From Actinoplanes aureus (lineage in GTDB: Bacteria > Actinomycetota > Actinomycetes > Mycobacteriales > Micromonosporaceae): a stretch of DNA of 64,000 bases. The translations under genes were made by a program, and so were the position numbers. The DNA is taken from the NCBI RefSeq assembly GCF_015704865.1, contig NZ_JADQTO010000024.1, positions 62,001 to 126,000 of the forward strand. The letters run 5' to 3'. Shown here piece by piece: positions 42,391-51,896 of this stretch. The stretch's first letter is position 1, and every line of letters begins with the position of its first letter. The notes below the pieces were generated by a model that ran no database searches, had not been told where the DNA came from, and worked only from the letters and a program-made list of their open reading frames with translations.

Positions 42391-43797
42391 TCAGGACGTC
42401 GGATACCGACCAGTGAAGCAACCCGTGCAAAGGTCCGCCATCTCCTGCCCGGTGCAAGCAGCCATGTCGTCGAGAAGGCTGTAAGCCAGGGAATCCGCGC
42501 CGATGGATCGGCGTACGTCGTCAACAGCCAGGCCAGCCGAGATCAGTTCCGTCCGTTCGGCGATGTCTACACCGTAGAAGCACGGCCACGTGATCGGCGG
42601 CGAGGACACCCGTACGTGGACCTCCAGTGCTGCCGCCTCGCGCAAGATGCGCACCAGCCGCCGCTGGGTTGTGCCGCGCACGATGGAGTCGTCGACCATC
42701 ACCACGCGTTTTCCTCTGACGACGTCTCTGATCGCGCTCAGTTTGACTCTCAACGCCGTGTGGCGGTTGGCGTCGTCCGGCTCGATGAAGGCGCGGCCGA
42801 CGAACTCGTTGCGGACAAGTCCCCATGCCCACGGTATTCCCGACTCCTCCGCATAACCGATGGACGCCGGCTCACCGGACGCGGGGATCCCGATGACGAG
42901 GTCGGCCTCGACCGGATGGCGGCGGGCGAGCCGCCTCCCCATGTCGACCCGCGCTTCATAGACCTGCCGCCCGCTCAGCACCGAGTCCGGGCGGGCAAGG
43001 TAGATGAACTCGAAAACGCATGCCGCGCGCTGCTGTGCCGCGAAGCGCGTGCTCGAAATTCCCCCGCTGTCGATACGGAGCAGTTCCCCGGGCTCCACGT
43101 CACGCTCCCAGGTGGCTCCGAGCGTGTCGAAGGCCGCCGTTTCACTGGCGATGACCCACCCTTCGGGGAGACGGCCGAGTGCCAGCGGACGAAGTCCGTG
43201 GACATCCCGCGCGGCGCACAGACCGTGTTCATCGGCGAAGACGAGGCTGAAACCGCCGCGAACCCGCGGGAGCACCGCCTGAGCGGCATCGAAGATGGAC
43301 CGGCCGGCGGCGGTTCTCGCCAGTAGTACCGCCAGCTGATGTGAGTCGCTTGAATCCCGATCGGGCTCCTCGTTCAATTCCGCCAGATTGACGATGTTTC
43401 CGTTGTGCGCGAGTACGAATGTCAAGCCTTCGGAGCCCGCCATCACCGGCTGAACATTTTCCCAGCGAGGTTTTCCAGAGGTGCCGTATCGACAGTGACC
43501 GACCGCGACATGCCCAGGGGACAGCGAATCCAGAATCCTTTCGTCGAAGACCTGACCAACGAGCCCCAAGTCCTTGTAGACGACGAAGCCGTTCCCGTCG
43601 CCGACGGCGATGCCGGCACCCTCGTGGCCCCGATGTTGCAGGGCTACGAGGCCCGCATACGCCAGACTCGACACATCCGTGCCGGGCGCCCAGATCCCGA
43701 TCAGCCCGCATGCGTCGCGCGGGCGGGGATCATCGGCCCACGGTTCATGCGTCAACTGCCCATCACCACGCACCATTCGACCAGTTTGGCAGAGCAT
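42391..43797 (-). CDS. Amidophosphoribosyltransferase (PurF) paralogue beside a trypsin/STAND gene
   Basis: This 468-aa protein looks like a complete PurF: a short propeptide ends at the Ntn nucleophile (RPRDACGLIGIWAPG, about C30), then YAGLVALQHRGHEGAGIAV, HCRYGTSGKPRWENVQP, VLAHNGNIVNLAEL, EFIYLARPDSV, the PRPP loop VVMVDDSIVRGTT, and Fe-S type cysteines (PCFYGVD, CTGCFTGRYP). It should make 5-phosphoribosylamine from PRPP and glutamine. ATG 43797 follows GGGAAGCGCTACGC. It is not next to other purine genes but is operonic with trypco2 and divergent from the trypsin protein by 36 bp. It may supply a signal or be an adapted paralogue; it could also be the only purF. Confidence 0.88.
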   Translation of the reverse strand: MLCQTGRMVRGDGQLTHEPWADDPRPRDACGLIGIWAPGTDVSSLAYAGLVALQHRGHEGAGIAVGDGNGFVVYKDLGLVGQVFDERILDSLSPGHVAVGHCRYGTSGKPRWENVQPVMAGSEGLTFVLAHNGNIVNLAELNEEPDRDSSDSHQLAVLLARTAAGRSIFDAAQAVLPRVRGGFSLVFADEHGLCAARDVHGLRPLALGRLPEGWVIASETAAFDTLGATWERDVEPGELLRIDSGGISSTRFAAQQRAACVFEFIYLARPDSVLSGRQVYEARVDMGRRLARRHPVEADLVIGIPASGEPASIGYAEESGIPWAWGLVRNEFVGRAFIEPDDANRHTALRVKLSAIRDVVRGKRVVMVDDSIVRGTTQRRLVRILREAAALEVHVRVSSPPITWPCFYGVDIAERTELISAGLAVDDVRRSIGADSLAYSLLDDMAACTGQEMADLCTGCFTGRYPTS

Positions 43798-43833
43798 GCG
43801 TAGCGCTTCCCATCGCCTACACTGGCCCGCACC

Positions 43834-46800
43834 ATGCGATCGAGTGCCTCGGCTCCAGTCCCCGCACAGGTAGTACAGCTGGTCACCACGGTTCACGAGA
43901 AGCGACGGCTGAGTTCCGGCTATCTGGTCGGTGACAATCTGGTGCTCACCGTCGCGCATTCGGTCAAGGCGGCGGCGCGTCCGGATGACGTCACCGTCCG
44001 TTTCCACGCGGGAGCGCCACAGGAACGCACCGTGACTGCGGAGCGCCTCATCGTCGCGGATGATGTCGACCTGGCTCTGGTGATTCTGTCGTCAGCCCCG
44101 GTGGAGTGCCGCGGTCCCGTTCGTTTCGGGGCGGCACCACGACAGGGGCAGCCGCTGGAGTTCCAGGCGGTCGGACACCCGGGATGGAAGTTGCGGACCC
44201 TCTCAGGTCGCAGATCCCGGGTGACGTACCAAGCCGCGGGCTCGCTGGCGCCGATGTCCAACGCGGGCACCGGAACTCTCGAACTGACGCTGGCCGGTCC
44301 ACCGCCGGACGGCATACGCGACGGCATGAACCCCTGGGAGGGATATTCCGGTTCAGCGGTCTGGGTCGATGATCATCTGATCGGTGTGGTGGCCGAGCAG
44401 AATCCCGCGGAAAGTTACGGCCGGCTCGTCGCCATCCGATTGGAACGGGTATACGCGGTAAAAGACGAGTCGAAACGCGCGGCTCTCATCACCGTGCTCG
44501 GCCTTCCCCCCGAAGGGGAACTGCCTGTCGTTCCGGTCCGAAGCGAATCCACCCTGCTGCTGCATCAGCTTTCCGCCCGGGAAATCGGTCCGAAGAAACT
44601 GCGTGACCGGGAGGATGAGCTGGCCGAACTGGAAGACTTCTGCCGTACGCCGGAGCGGTACGGGTGGTGGGTGGCTCCCCCGTGGTCGGGCAAGACGGCG
44701 CTGGCGGCATGGTTCGCCTCCCGGCCGCCACCTGATCTGGACGTCGTCTCGTTCTTCGTCACCGCACGGATTCGCGGGCAATCGACCAGTCCCGACTTCC
44801 TGGACACTGTCTTGCGTCAGCTGGCCGACCTGGCCGCGGAGCCGACACCCGCACTCACCGATACCCAATCCTGGGTCGGCACCTTTCACCGGCTGCTGGC
44901 CGCCGCAGCCCGCAGGAGCGAGCACCGAAGCCGTGTTCTCGTGCTGCTGATCGATGGCCTCGACGAGGACCTGGGCGCCCATCCCCACTCCGGCCTGCCC
45001 AGTATCGCCTCGTTGCTTCCGCGAGAACCGCCGCCCAACCTCCGGATCATTCTGACCAGCCGGACCAATCCCGGCGTTCCCTCCGATGTCGCCGACATGC
45101 ACCCGCTGCACAACACACCGTGGCGCGAGCTACGTCCGTCCCCTCACGCCCAAGGCACCCGAAGAGCCGCGCAGCGAGAGCTACTGGCACAACTTTCGGG
45201 CGAGGCCGTCAATCAGCAGATCGTCGGTCTGCTGGCGGCCGCTGGTGGCGGTCTAACCCTCGACGACCTGCATGGATTGCTCCGTCTGCACCGTGGCGAG
45301 CCGGTCGGACGGCTCACCTTGGAGGCGCTTCTGGGCAGCGCGTTCGCCCGGAGTCTCCAAGCACGTCGCCGTACGAGCGTGGGCGCGGATCGGATTTACC
45401 TTCTTGCTCACGAGGAACTGCAGTCGATCGCCGAGACTGAGCTGGGCGACGCGCTCGAGGACTATCTGAGGACCATCCACCGGTGGGCGGACGGTTACCG
45501 GCGACAACAGTGGCCCGAGAACACGCCGACGTATCTGCTACGGCCCTACGGTGACCTGCTCGCGCACCGGGGCGAGATCGTTCGGCTGAGCAGCCTCGCG
45601 CTGGACCAACACCGGCATGAGCGGCTGTGGGCCGCCAGCCATTCAGACCTCGATGCCATCAACGAGAACGCCGCCGCACGTCGTCTGATGGCTGCCTCAT
45701 CCGATGGGGACATCGTCGTCCTGACGGAACTCGCGATCTGGGGTGACCGGCTGACCGCACGCAACGGCGACGTGCCGCCGGAGTTGCCGAGCGTCTGGAT
45801 CGCACTGGACCGTCCCGAAGTGGCGTTGACCCTGGCACGGGGCATCAAGGATCGGGTCGCCCGCTGCGGTGCCATGGCAGAGGCCGCGGTCATCGCCACC
45901 GGCGCGCTCGCTGAGCAGTTGATGCAGGAAGCCGTGGCAGCACTGAACGTGATGGACGAGAACGCCGATCGCCCTGACATCGCCGTACGCATCGCGGTCA
46001 ACCTGGCGCGAGCCGGCTCCACCGATGCCGGCGTGCGGCTGGTGGAATCGCTCAGCCACCCGGTTGCCAGGTCGGTCGGTCTCCTGGAACTGGTCCGGTT
46101 GATCAGAGAAGACGGGCGAGACGACGACGCTGCCGAGTTGTCGACCCGGATCGAAGACGGACATGTGCGCGCCCTTCTGGACGGTCCCGAGGCGCGTACG
46201 CGAATCAGAGAGGCGGTGGACCGGCAGGATGCCGGTTTGCCGCCGCCCGCGACAGCCGCGGTCGCCGCGGAGGTGCAGCGGCTGGACATGGCGTCCGCAC
46301 GCCGGCTTCTCGAACTTGCTGTCGCGGCCGCACGGACCCACGGGGTTGGTATCGGGCCGTCGCTGGCACTCGCGGGCGTCGCTGCGCTCTGGCGTGCCCG
46401 CGACAGCGACACCGCGGACATGCTGGTCTCGGAGGCACTCGAACGGATCCCACCTGCCTCCACCGCTCAGGATCGATATAACGCGTTGTCCGCGATCGCT
46501 CGGAGCATGAACGACCCGTGGCGTGCGGCAGTGCGGCACCAGGCCGAAGTTCTGCGACGTGGTGTCCCACCGAACGTGCGGCCGCACGCTGACCGTATCC
46601 CTGGACTGCAGCCGTCGATCTCGACCGAACTCACGTACAGCGTGGGGCAGTACGCGCGGGTCGTCGTCGATGTGCTGATCGACGGGCGCCTGGACGAGGA
46701 AGCGCTTCAGCAGCTACGCCACGAGCTGGACAGGCTGACACAGCCACAGGTGTTCGGTCCACCGCGGCCCGCAGCGCTGGTGAGCGTCATAGCGGACCTG

Positions 46801-49179
46801 GTGCACATCGATACCGGGCTGAGCCGGCGCCTCGCCGATCATGCGTACCCGCCGCAATGGCAGCCGGAGATGCGCGCCGTTCTCGGCATCGCGTCGTCCG
46901 CGCGCCGCGACAATCTGCCACGGCTTCGACGCCGTGCGTTGGCCGGCGATCTGGACGCGCTTCGCGCCATGGAGGGCGATCCGGTGACACAGGCAGAACT
47001 CATCCGGCTCTGCGCTTTGTCCGGCTCGATCGACAACGAGTTGTTGCGGCCGTGGGCCGATCGGCTCACCACGCGGGAAATCGACAGTGATCAGGTTGAT
47101 GTCGTAGCTGCGCTGCTGTCGAGTTCGGGGCTACGCGCTGAAGCGTCGCACATACCGGGCGTAGATCAAGTTACCGTGGCCAGCAGCGTCGGTCGGCAGA
47201 CCGGCGAATTGCTGTGGGCCAAAGATGTATTGCTGCCGCTACAGGGCGAGGAGCGCGACTGGACGTTGTTGCGTATCGCCGGCGATCTCGCAGCCGTCGG
47301 CCAGCATGCAGCCGTCGCCGAGATCAATCCGAAGCTGCCGCCGGCGCACCGCGCCATGCTGGACGCTGCCGGCATGCCCACTGCCCAACCCGAGCCCCTG
47401 TTGTCCTGGGCGATCGCGGCGCAGGCCCAGCGGAACTCGATGGACCGGATCGGCGAAACGGCAGACCTGGTCGAGCGTATCGGCGATCCGGTACTGCGCG
47501 CCGACACGCTTCGCTTGCTGGCCCGGCGCCTCAGGGCGCACGATCCGGACCACGCTGATCGATTGCTCGCGGAGGCGATCGATGCCTGGAGGGAGCTGTC
47601 GCCCGGTCCCGCCCGAACGCGTATGGCTTTCGCCATCATCGATGACTGTGAAAGCAGTCAAGCGCTCGGTATCGCCCGGGGCTATACACCTGCGCCCGAC
47701 TCGCCCGGCGTGCTGGCGCGGATCGCCGGCAAGCTGGTTCGGCAGGGGGCCAATGACACCGGGATCCGGCTTTACGAGACAGCACTCGACCACCTCGATC
47801 AGCTCGCCGGAGTGGACCTGGCAGTGGCGCAGGCCAACCTGGCGACCTCGCTGATCTCTTGGGGCCGGGCTCAAGCCGTCTGGCACGCGGCCGAAGCCGA
47901 GGCACGCGTCGCCGCACTGGGTGACAGCGTCGAACGATCACGTGGGCTCGCCGCGCTGGCGGTGACCCTTCGAGGGCTCGACCCGGCGCGCTCGTGCGCG
48001 ACCGCCCGGCAAGCGCTGGATGCCGCAGCTCAGCCCGTAGCACCGTGGCGCTGGGTGCTCGGGTACGCCGAAGTAGGTGCCGTTCTCCACGACATCGAGC
48101 CGGGTCTCGCCGCACACGCGTTCGCTTCCGCTCTGTCCGCGGCCGCGAACACCGGCAACACCGCGGAGCGTTGCCGCCTGCAGCTGATCCTCGCCGCGCG
48201 CATGCAGGCGGTGGCTCCGTTGCGAGCCGCGGCCTTGTGGCACTCGGCCGAGACGACGCTTGCGCGGGCTGCCGGCACGCGAGAGCGCGCCGGGGCACTG
48301 GCCCGCGTCGCGCGCGACGTGGTGGATCTCGACCGGAACCGTGCCATGCAGCTCGCGAACCAGTCCGAGGCGCTTTGCCGAATGAACGAGACGACCGAGC
48401 CCGATCCTGACTGGCAAGAGAGCATCGCCAAGGGGTTCGCCAACGTCGGTGAATTCGAAACCGCCGCCATGATCGCAGACGCACTGCCGCCACAGCGACG
48501 ACCGTTCATGGCTTTCGCGGTCGCCGCTGCCCGTGCTGGTGCGCTCTCGGAGTCCACTTCGCTGGCGCGTCACTGTCCGTTACGGCGACAGCGAGAGGTG
48601 GCCAGGGAGGCCCAGGTGGCTGCGCTTGCGCAGCGGGGTGGCATCGGCGAAGCGCAACAGCTGGCCGGCCAGCTGCACACGTCGAGCTCGGGCTGGCGGG
48701 TTCTTACCGAGAACCTTGGACGCATGGATGCTCGCGTACAGCAGGCCGTGCTCGACCGGGCTCAGTCGGACTTCGCTCGGTCACGGTCGTTGAACACTGC
48801 CGACGCCTTTACCGCGATCTGTGTTCTTCTGGCTGAAATCAATGCGGGTGAGGCCGCGTTGTCGCTCTACCAGACGATGCCGCGAGGACCTGATCGCAGT
48901 GCGGCACTGGCCCGTCTCGCGTACGCCCTGGCAGCTCACGGTAAAGAGGAACTCGCTCACGCCGTCGTCAGGGACACCACGGCCGACCAGGCGGAGACGG
49001 CCGAGGCGGAGGCCGCCATCGCGGTGGGCCTCGGGTATCGGGGCAGCTCGGACGCCGGCCATCTCCGACGGCTGTTGAAGGGCATTCATTGGGCTCGTGC
49101 ACTCGAGGCCATCGCGTTTTTCAGACCGGATGCGCTGAGGCGTATCGCTGCGGCGATGAATGTTCGAATCCCGGAGTGA
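43834..49179 (+). CDS. Trypsin-like protease fused to a STAND-type P-loop ATPase and long helical repeats
   Basis: This 1781-aa protein has three parts. Residues 1-200 are a trypsin-like protease with an intact triad: LVLTVAHSV (His42), VADDVDLALVIL (Asp79) and WEGYSGSAVWVDD (Ser172). Residues about 245-550 are a STAND-type NTPase with Walker A WWVAPPWSGKTALAAWFAS (near 285) and Walker B RVLVLLIDGLDEDLG (near 375), then a winged-helix-like part. Residues about 600-1781 are helical repeats rich in Ala/Leu/Arg, suited to ligand sensing. No signal peptide is seen. TACACT (43818-43823) is a possible -10 ten bases before the ATG, so the mRNA may be nearly leaderless. The architecture fits an intracellular sensor that activates a protease; the trypco2 and PurF genes are divergent partners. 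Confidence 0.88.
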   Translation: MRSSASAPVPAQVVQLVTTVHEKRRLSSGYLVGDNLVLTVAHSVKAAARPDDVTVRFHAGAPQERTVTAERLIVADDVDLALVILSSAPVECRGPVRFGAAPRQGQPLEFQAVGHPGWKLRTLSGRRSRVTYQAAGSLAPMSNAGTGTLELTLAGPPPDGIRDGMNPWEGYSGSAVWVDDHLIGVVAEQNPAESYGRLVAIRLERVYAVKDESKRAALITVLGLPPEGELPVVPVRSESTLLLHQLSAREIGPKKLRDREDELAELEDFCRTPERYGWWVAPPWSGKTALAAWFASRPPPDLDVVSFFVTARIRGQSTSPDFLDTVLRQLADLAAEPTPALTDTQSWVGTFHRLLAAAARRSEHRSRVLVLLIDGLDEDLGAHPHSGLPSIASLLPREPPPNLRIILTSRTNPGVPSDVADMHPLHNTPWRELRPSPHAQGTRRAAQRELLAQLSGEAVNQQIVGLLAAAGGGLTLDDLHGLLRLHRGEPVGRLTLEALLGSAFARSLQARRRTSVGADRIYLLAHEELQSIAETELGDALEDYLRTIHRWADGYRRQQWPENTPTYLLRPYGDLLAHRGEIVRLSSLALDQHRHERLWAASHSDLDAINENAAARRLMAASSDGDIVVLTELAIWGDRLTARNGDVPPELPSVWIALDRPEVALTLARGIKDRVARCGAMAEAAVIATGALAEQLMQEAVAALNVMDENADRPDIAVRIAVNLARAGSTDAGVRLVESLSHPVARSVGLLELVRLIREDGRDDDAAELSTRIEDGHVRALLDGPEARTRIREAVDRQDAGLPPPATAAVAAEVQRLDMASARRLLELAVAAARTHGVGIGPSLALAGVAALWRARDSDTADMLVSEALERIPPASTAQDRYNALSAIARSMNDPWRAAVRHQAEVLRRGVPPNVRPHADRIPGLQPSISTELTYSVGQYARVVVDVLIDGRLDEEALQQLRHELDRLTQPQVFGPPRPAALVSVIADLVHIDTGLSRRLADHAYPPQWQPEMRAVLGIASSARRDNLPRLRRRALAGDLDALRAMEGDPVTQAELIRLCALSGSIDNELLRPWADRLTTREIDSDQVDVVAALLSSSGLRAEASHIPGVDQVTVASSVGRQTGELLWAKDVLLPLQGEERDWTLLRIAGDLAAVGQHAAVAEINPKLPPAHRAMLDAAGMPTAQPEPLLSWAIAAQAQRNSMDRIGETADLVERIGDPVLRADTLRLLARRLRAHDPDHADRLLAEAIDAWRELSPGPARTRMAFAIIDDCESSQALGIARGYTPAPDSPGVLARIAGKLVRQGANDTGIRLYETALDHLDQLAGVDLAVAQANLATSLISWGRAQAVWHAAEAEARVAALGDSVERSRGLAALAVTLRGLDPARSCATARQALDAAAQPVAPWRWVLGYAEVGAVLHDIEPGLAAHAFASALSAAANTGNTAERCRLQLILAARMQAVAPLRAAALWHSAETTLARAAGTRERAGALARVARDVVDLDRNRAMQLANQSEALCRMNETTEPDPDWQESIAKGFANVGEFETAAMIADALPPQRRPFMAFAVAAARAGALSESTSLARHCPLRRQREVAREAQVAALAQRGGIGEAQQLAGQLHTSSSGWRVLTENLGRMDARVQQAVLDRAQSDFARSRSLNTADAFTAICVLLAEINAGEAALSLYQTMPRGPDRSAALARLAYALAAHGKEELAHAVVRDTTADQAETAEAEAAIAVGLGYRGSSDAGHLRRLLKGIHWARALEAIAFFRPDALRRIAAAMNVRIPE

Positions 49180-49205
49180 GCGTTCGAGGGGACCCAAAAG
49201 CCGGA

Positions 49206-49631
49206 TCAGGGCAATTCGTAGTCGAACCAGATGTGGTGGGTGCCGTCCTCGTCGATTGCCAAACCGCCTGCGCCGCGGATGCCGGCCAAGTCGCCGGTCC
49301 CGCTGGTGGGAACAATCGTCAGGAACTCGGCCTGCCGGTCCGAGCCTGTCGTGGTGGCGGAGTGAACGAAGTTGAAGGCGCCCGCGCGGCCGGCGACGCT
49401 GCCCTCGAAGGACTCCATCGCGACGTACGTCCCGGTGTTGCTGCCCGGATCGAAGGCGGCCGTGAACAGGGTCTCGGAGCGGCCGTCGATCTCGCCGGTG
49501 AACGTCTTGCGCATGGTGGCGAAGCCGACCGGTAGGGCGGTCTTGATCTCGGAAGCCGGCACCGGCGCCGGAGTGAAGTCCGCTACGTCGAAAGTTCCCG
49601 TTGCTCGCATGTCCTGCACAGTACGAGCCAT
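49206..49631 (-). CDS. DUF3224 domain protein
   Basis: This 141-aa protein has the DUF3224 pattern: MRATGTFDVADFTPAPVP, MRKTFTGEIDGRSETLFTAA, TYVAMESFEGSVAGRAGAF, and GDLAGIRGAGGLAIDEDGTH. The family is a small beta-barrel (allene-oxide-cyclase-like) of unknown function. ATG 49631 is preferred over TTG 49640. Its stop faces that of the trypsin/STAND gene, with 26 bp between. It is divergent from the ebo-type operon across a 293-bp region in which I see no gene. Confidence 0.85.
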   Translation of the reverse strand: MARTVQDMRATGTFDVADFTPAPVPASEIKTALPVGFATMRKTFTGEIDGRSETLFTAAFDPGSNTGTYVAMESFEGSVAGRAGAFNFVHSATTTGSDRQAEFLTIVPTSGTGDLAGIRGAGGLAIDEDGTHHIWFDYELP

Positions 49632-49924
49632 GACTGACAACCTCAGTCAGGCATTGCGGATCGGGGCCGCCTGCTCCAGGGGCGCCGATCTTGGCCTCGC
49701 GTACTGGGCGGCCACGGCGCGGCGATCTCCGCAAGCACGCTCCTGGCGACAGGGTGGGCGCCTCAGCGAAGCCCATGGGCGCCAGCGGCGGCAAGAACCA
49801 CGGGACCACTTTTGCCAGATACCAAAAAAGTTACCGACGTCTATCCAAAAGTAATGGACAGGACCATCCAGAAGTTCCTACGGTGACCAGGTGTGCCCAT
49901 CGAATTGCGACGATGGAGGTGCCG

Positions 49925-51070
49925 ATGGAAACGACCGGCGTGTGGCTGATCGGGGCTCGCGGATCCGTAGCGGTGACCAGCGTGGTGGGAGCTCTCACCC
50001 TGCGCGCCGGGCTCGCCGAGCCACTGGGCTGCGTCACCGAGCTGCCCGAACTCTCCAGCCCGGCGGTGCCGGGCCTCGCCGACCTGACGTTCGGCGGCCA
50101 CGACGTCAGCGACCTCACGCTGGATAAGAAGGCGGAGAGCCTCGTCGCGGCCGGGGTTCTGCCGAGCCGGGCCGCGGAGGCGGTCGGCGCCGAGCTGGCC
50201 GCGGTGCAACGCGAACTACGACCGGTGCCCGAGGCCGGCACCCAGCTCGGGGTGGCCCGGCTGATCGCCGCGGACATCGACGACTTCCGCCGGCGGCGAA
50301 ACCTGGAGCGGGTGGTGGTAATCAACGTCTCCTCGACCGAACCGGCCGTCGCCCCTCATCCCGCGCATCAGAGACTGGGCCTGCTGGACGAGGCGCTGGC
50401 CGGGCCGGACCGCGTTCTGCCGCCGAGCTCGCTCTACGCGTACGCCGCCTTCACGGCTGACTGTTCCTACGTCGACTTCACGCCGTCGACCGGCGCCCGG
50501 CTGCCGGCGTTGGCGGAGCTGGCCGCTCGCCACGGTTCGCCGTACGCCGGGCACGACGGCAAGACCGGCGAGACGCTCGTCAAGTCGGTGCTGGCGCCCA
50601 TGTTCGCCATGCGGCACCTGCGGGTGCGTACCTGGTCCGGCACCAATCTGCTGGGCGGCGGTGACGGCGCCAACCTGGCCGACCCGGACACGAACGCCGC
50701 CAAGGCCGGCAGCAAACAGCGGGTGCTGGCCGAAACGCTCGGCTACCAGCCGCAGGGCAGCAGCCACATCGAGTACGTCGACGACATCGGCGACTTCAAG
50801 ACCGCCTGGGATCTGATCACCTTCAGCGGCTTCCTGGGCACCCCGATGCGGATGGAGTTCTCCTGGCACGGCTGCGACTCGGCCCTGGCCGCGCCGCTCG
50901 TACTCGATCTGGCTCGCCTCACGGCGGCCGCGCACGCCGCCGGGCGCAGCGGGCCGCTCACCGACCTCGCGTTCTTCTTCAAGGACCCGATCGGTGACGT
51001 GCCGCACGCGCTGCCCGACCAGTGGGCCGCGCTCGTCGCGTTCGTCAGGGGCCTCCATGCGCCTTCGTGA
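49925..51070 (+). CDS. Inositol-3-phosphate synthase family protein, first gene of ebo-type operon
   Basis: This 381-aa protein belongs to the myo-inositol-1-phosphate synthase family: NAD-binding VWLIGARGSVAVTSVVGAL, GTQLGVARLIAADIDDFRRR, HDGKTGETLVKSVLAPMF, WSGTNLLGGGDGANLADPDT and SHIEYVDDIGDFKTAWDLI. It converts a hexose phosphate to a cyclitol phosphate or does a related NAD-dependent cyclisation. ATG 49925 follows GGAGGTGCCG, which decides the start. In cyanobacterial ebo clusters a dehydroquinate-synthase-like enzyme (EboD) holds a similar position; here this cyclase may replace it. It overlaps the prenyltransferase gene by 14 bp. Confidence 0.88.
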   Translation: METTGVWLIGARGSVAVTSVVGALTLRAGLAEPLGCVTELPELSSPAVPGLADLTFGGHDVSDLTLDKKAESLVAAGVLPSRAAEAVGAELAAVQRELRPVPEAGTQLGVARLIAADIDDFRRRRNLERVVVINVSSTEPAVAPHPAHQRLGLLDEALAGPDRVLPPSSLYAYAAFTADCSYVDFTPSTGARLPALAELAARHGSPYAGHDGKTGETLVKSVLAPMFAMRHLRVRTWSGTNLLGGGDGANLADPDTNAAKAGSKQRVLAETLGYQPQGSSHIEYVDDIGDFKTAWDLITFSGFLGTPMRMEFSWHGCDSALAAPLVLDLARLTAAAHAAGRSGPLTDLAFFFKDPIGDVPHALPDQWAALVAFVRGLHAPS

Positions 51071-51896
51071 CCTGGCCGAGCTGGTGCGCGCCCCCGCTGC
51101 GCTCTCGGTTCCCGGTGACGCCGTGGCCGGCGCCGCGGCCGCCGGCGCTCCGGGTCGCGCGACCCCCGGTCTGGTGGCCGCCTCGGTCTGCCTCTACTGG
51201 GGCGGGATGGCCGCCAACGACTGGGCCGACCGCGAGCTGGACGCGCGCGAGCGCCCGGAACGGCCGATCCCCTCGGGGCGGGTCAGCGCCCGCCAGGCGC
51301 TGCTGACCGCCGCGGGTCTGACCGGCGCCGGTGTCCTGATCGCCGGGCTGGCCGGCGGCCGGCGCGCCGCCGGCGTCGCGGCGCCGCTGGCCGGCGCCGT
51401 CTGGGCCTACGACCTGTGGGCCAAGAACACGGCCGCCGGTCCGGCCATGATGGCCGCCTGCCGCGGGCTCGACGTGCTGCTGGGCGCGAGTGGCGGACGG
51501 GTACGCCGGGCGCTGCCGACCGCGCTGGCCATCGCGGCTCACACGTACACGGTCACCGCGCTGTCCCGCTTCGAGGTGTCCGGCGCGGCGCCCGCGCTGC
51601 CGGCCGCGACCCTCGCCGGCACGCTCGCGCTGGCCGCCACCACGGCCGGCCGGCGCCCGGGACCGGCCGGGCTTCTCGCCGCCTGGTACGCGGCCGGCTA
51701 CGGCGCCGCGCAGGTCCGGGCGTTCGCCGACCCCGGCGCGGTCCGGGTGCGCGCGGCCGTCGGCGCGGGCATCACCGGCCTGCCACTTCTGCAGGGTGCG
51801 CTGACCGCGCGGTCGGGCCGGCCGGCGTACGGGGTCGCTGTCGCCCTGGCCGCCCCACTCGCCCGGCGCCTGGCACGAAGGGTGTCTCCGACATGA
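51057..51896 (+). CDS. UbiA-family prenyltransferase (EboC/SCO3242-like)
   Basis: This 279-aa membrane protein has the UbiA aspartate motif NDWADRELDARERPERPIPS and about seven to eight hydrophobic segments (LTAAGLTGAGVLIAGLAGG, PLAGAVWAYDLWAKN, LPAATLAGTLALAATTAG). It should transfer a polyprenyl group to a polar acceptor at the membrane. The prenyl donor can be made by the polyprenyl synthase encoded last in the operon, and the acceptor may be the cyclitol product of the first gene. Its start lies inside the preceding gene and its stop overlaps the next start (ATGA). Confidence 0.87.
   Translation: MRLRDLAELVRAPAALSVPGDAVAGAAAAGAPGRATPGLVAASVCLYWGGMAANDWADRELDARERPERPIPSGRVSARQALLTAAGLTGAGVLIAGLAGGRRAAGVAAPLAGAVWAYDLWAKNTAAGPAMMAACRGLDVLLGASGGRVRRALPTALAIAAHTYTVTALSRFEVSGAAPALPAATLAGTLALAATTAGRRPGPAGLLAAWYAAGYGAAQVRAFADPGAVRVRAAVGAGITGLPLLQGALTARSGRPAYGVAVALAAPLARRLARRVSPT

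Noticed and set aside
45546..46463. 305-codon minus-strand Ser/Ala/Arg-rich frame inside the trypsin-STAND gene
   Set aside because: Antisense to a continuous 1781-codon gene and of low-complexity composition.
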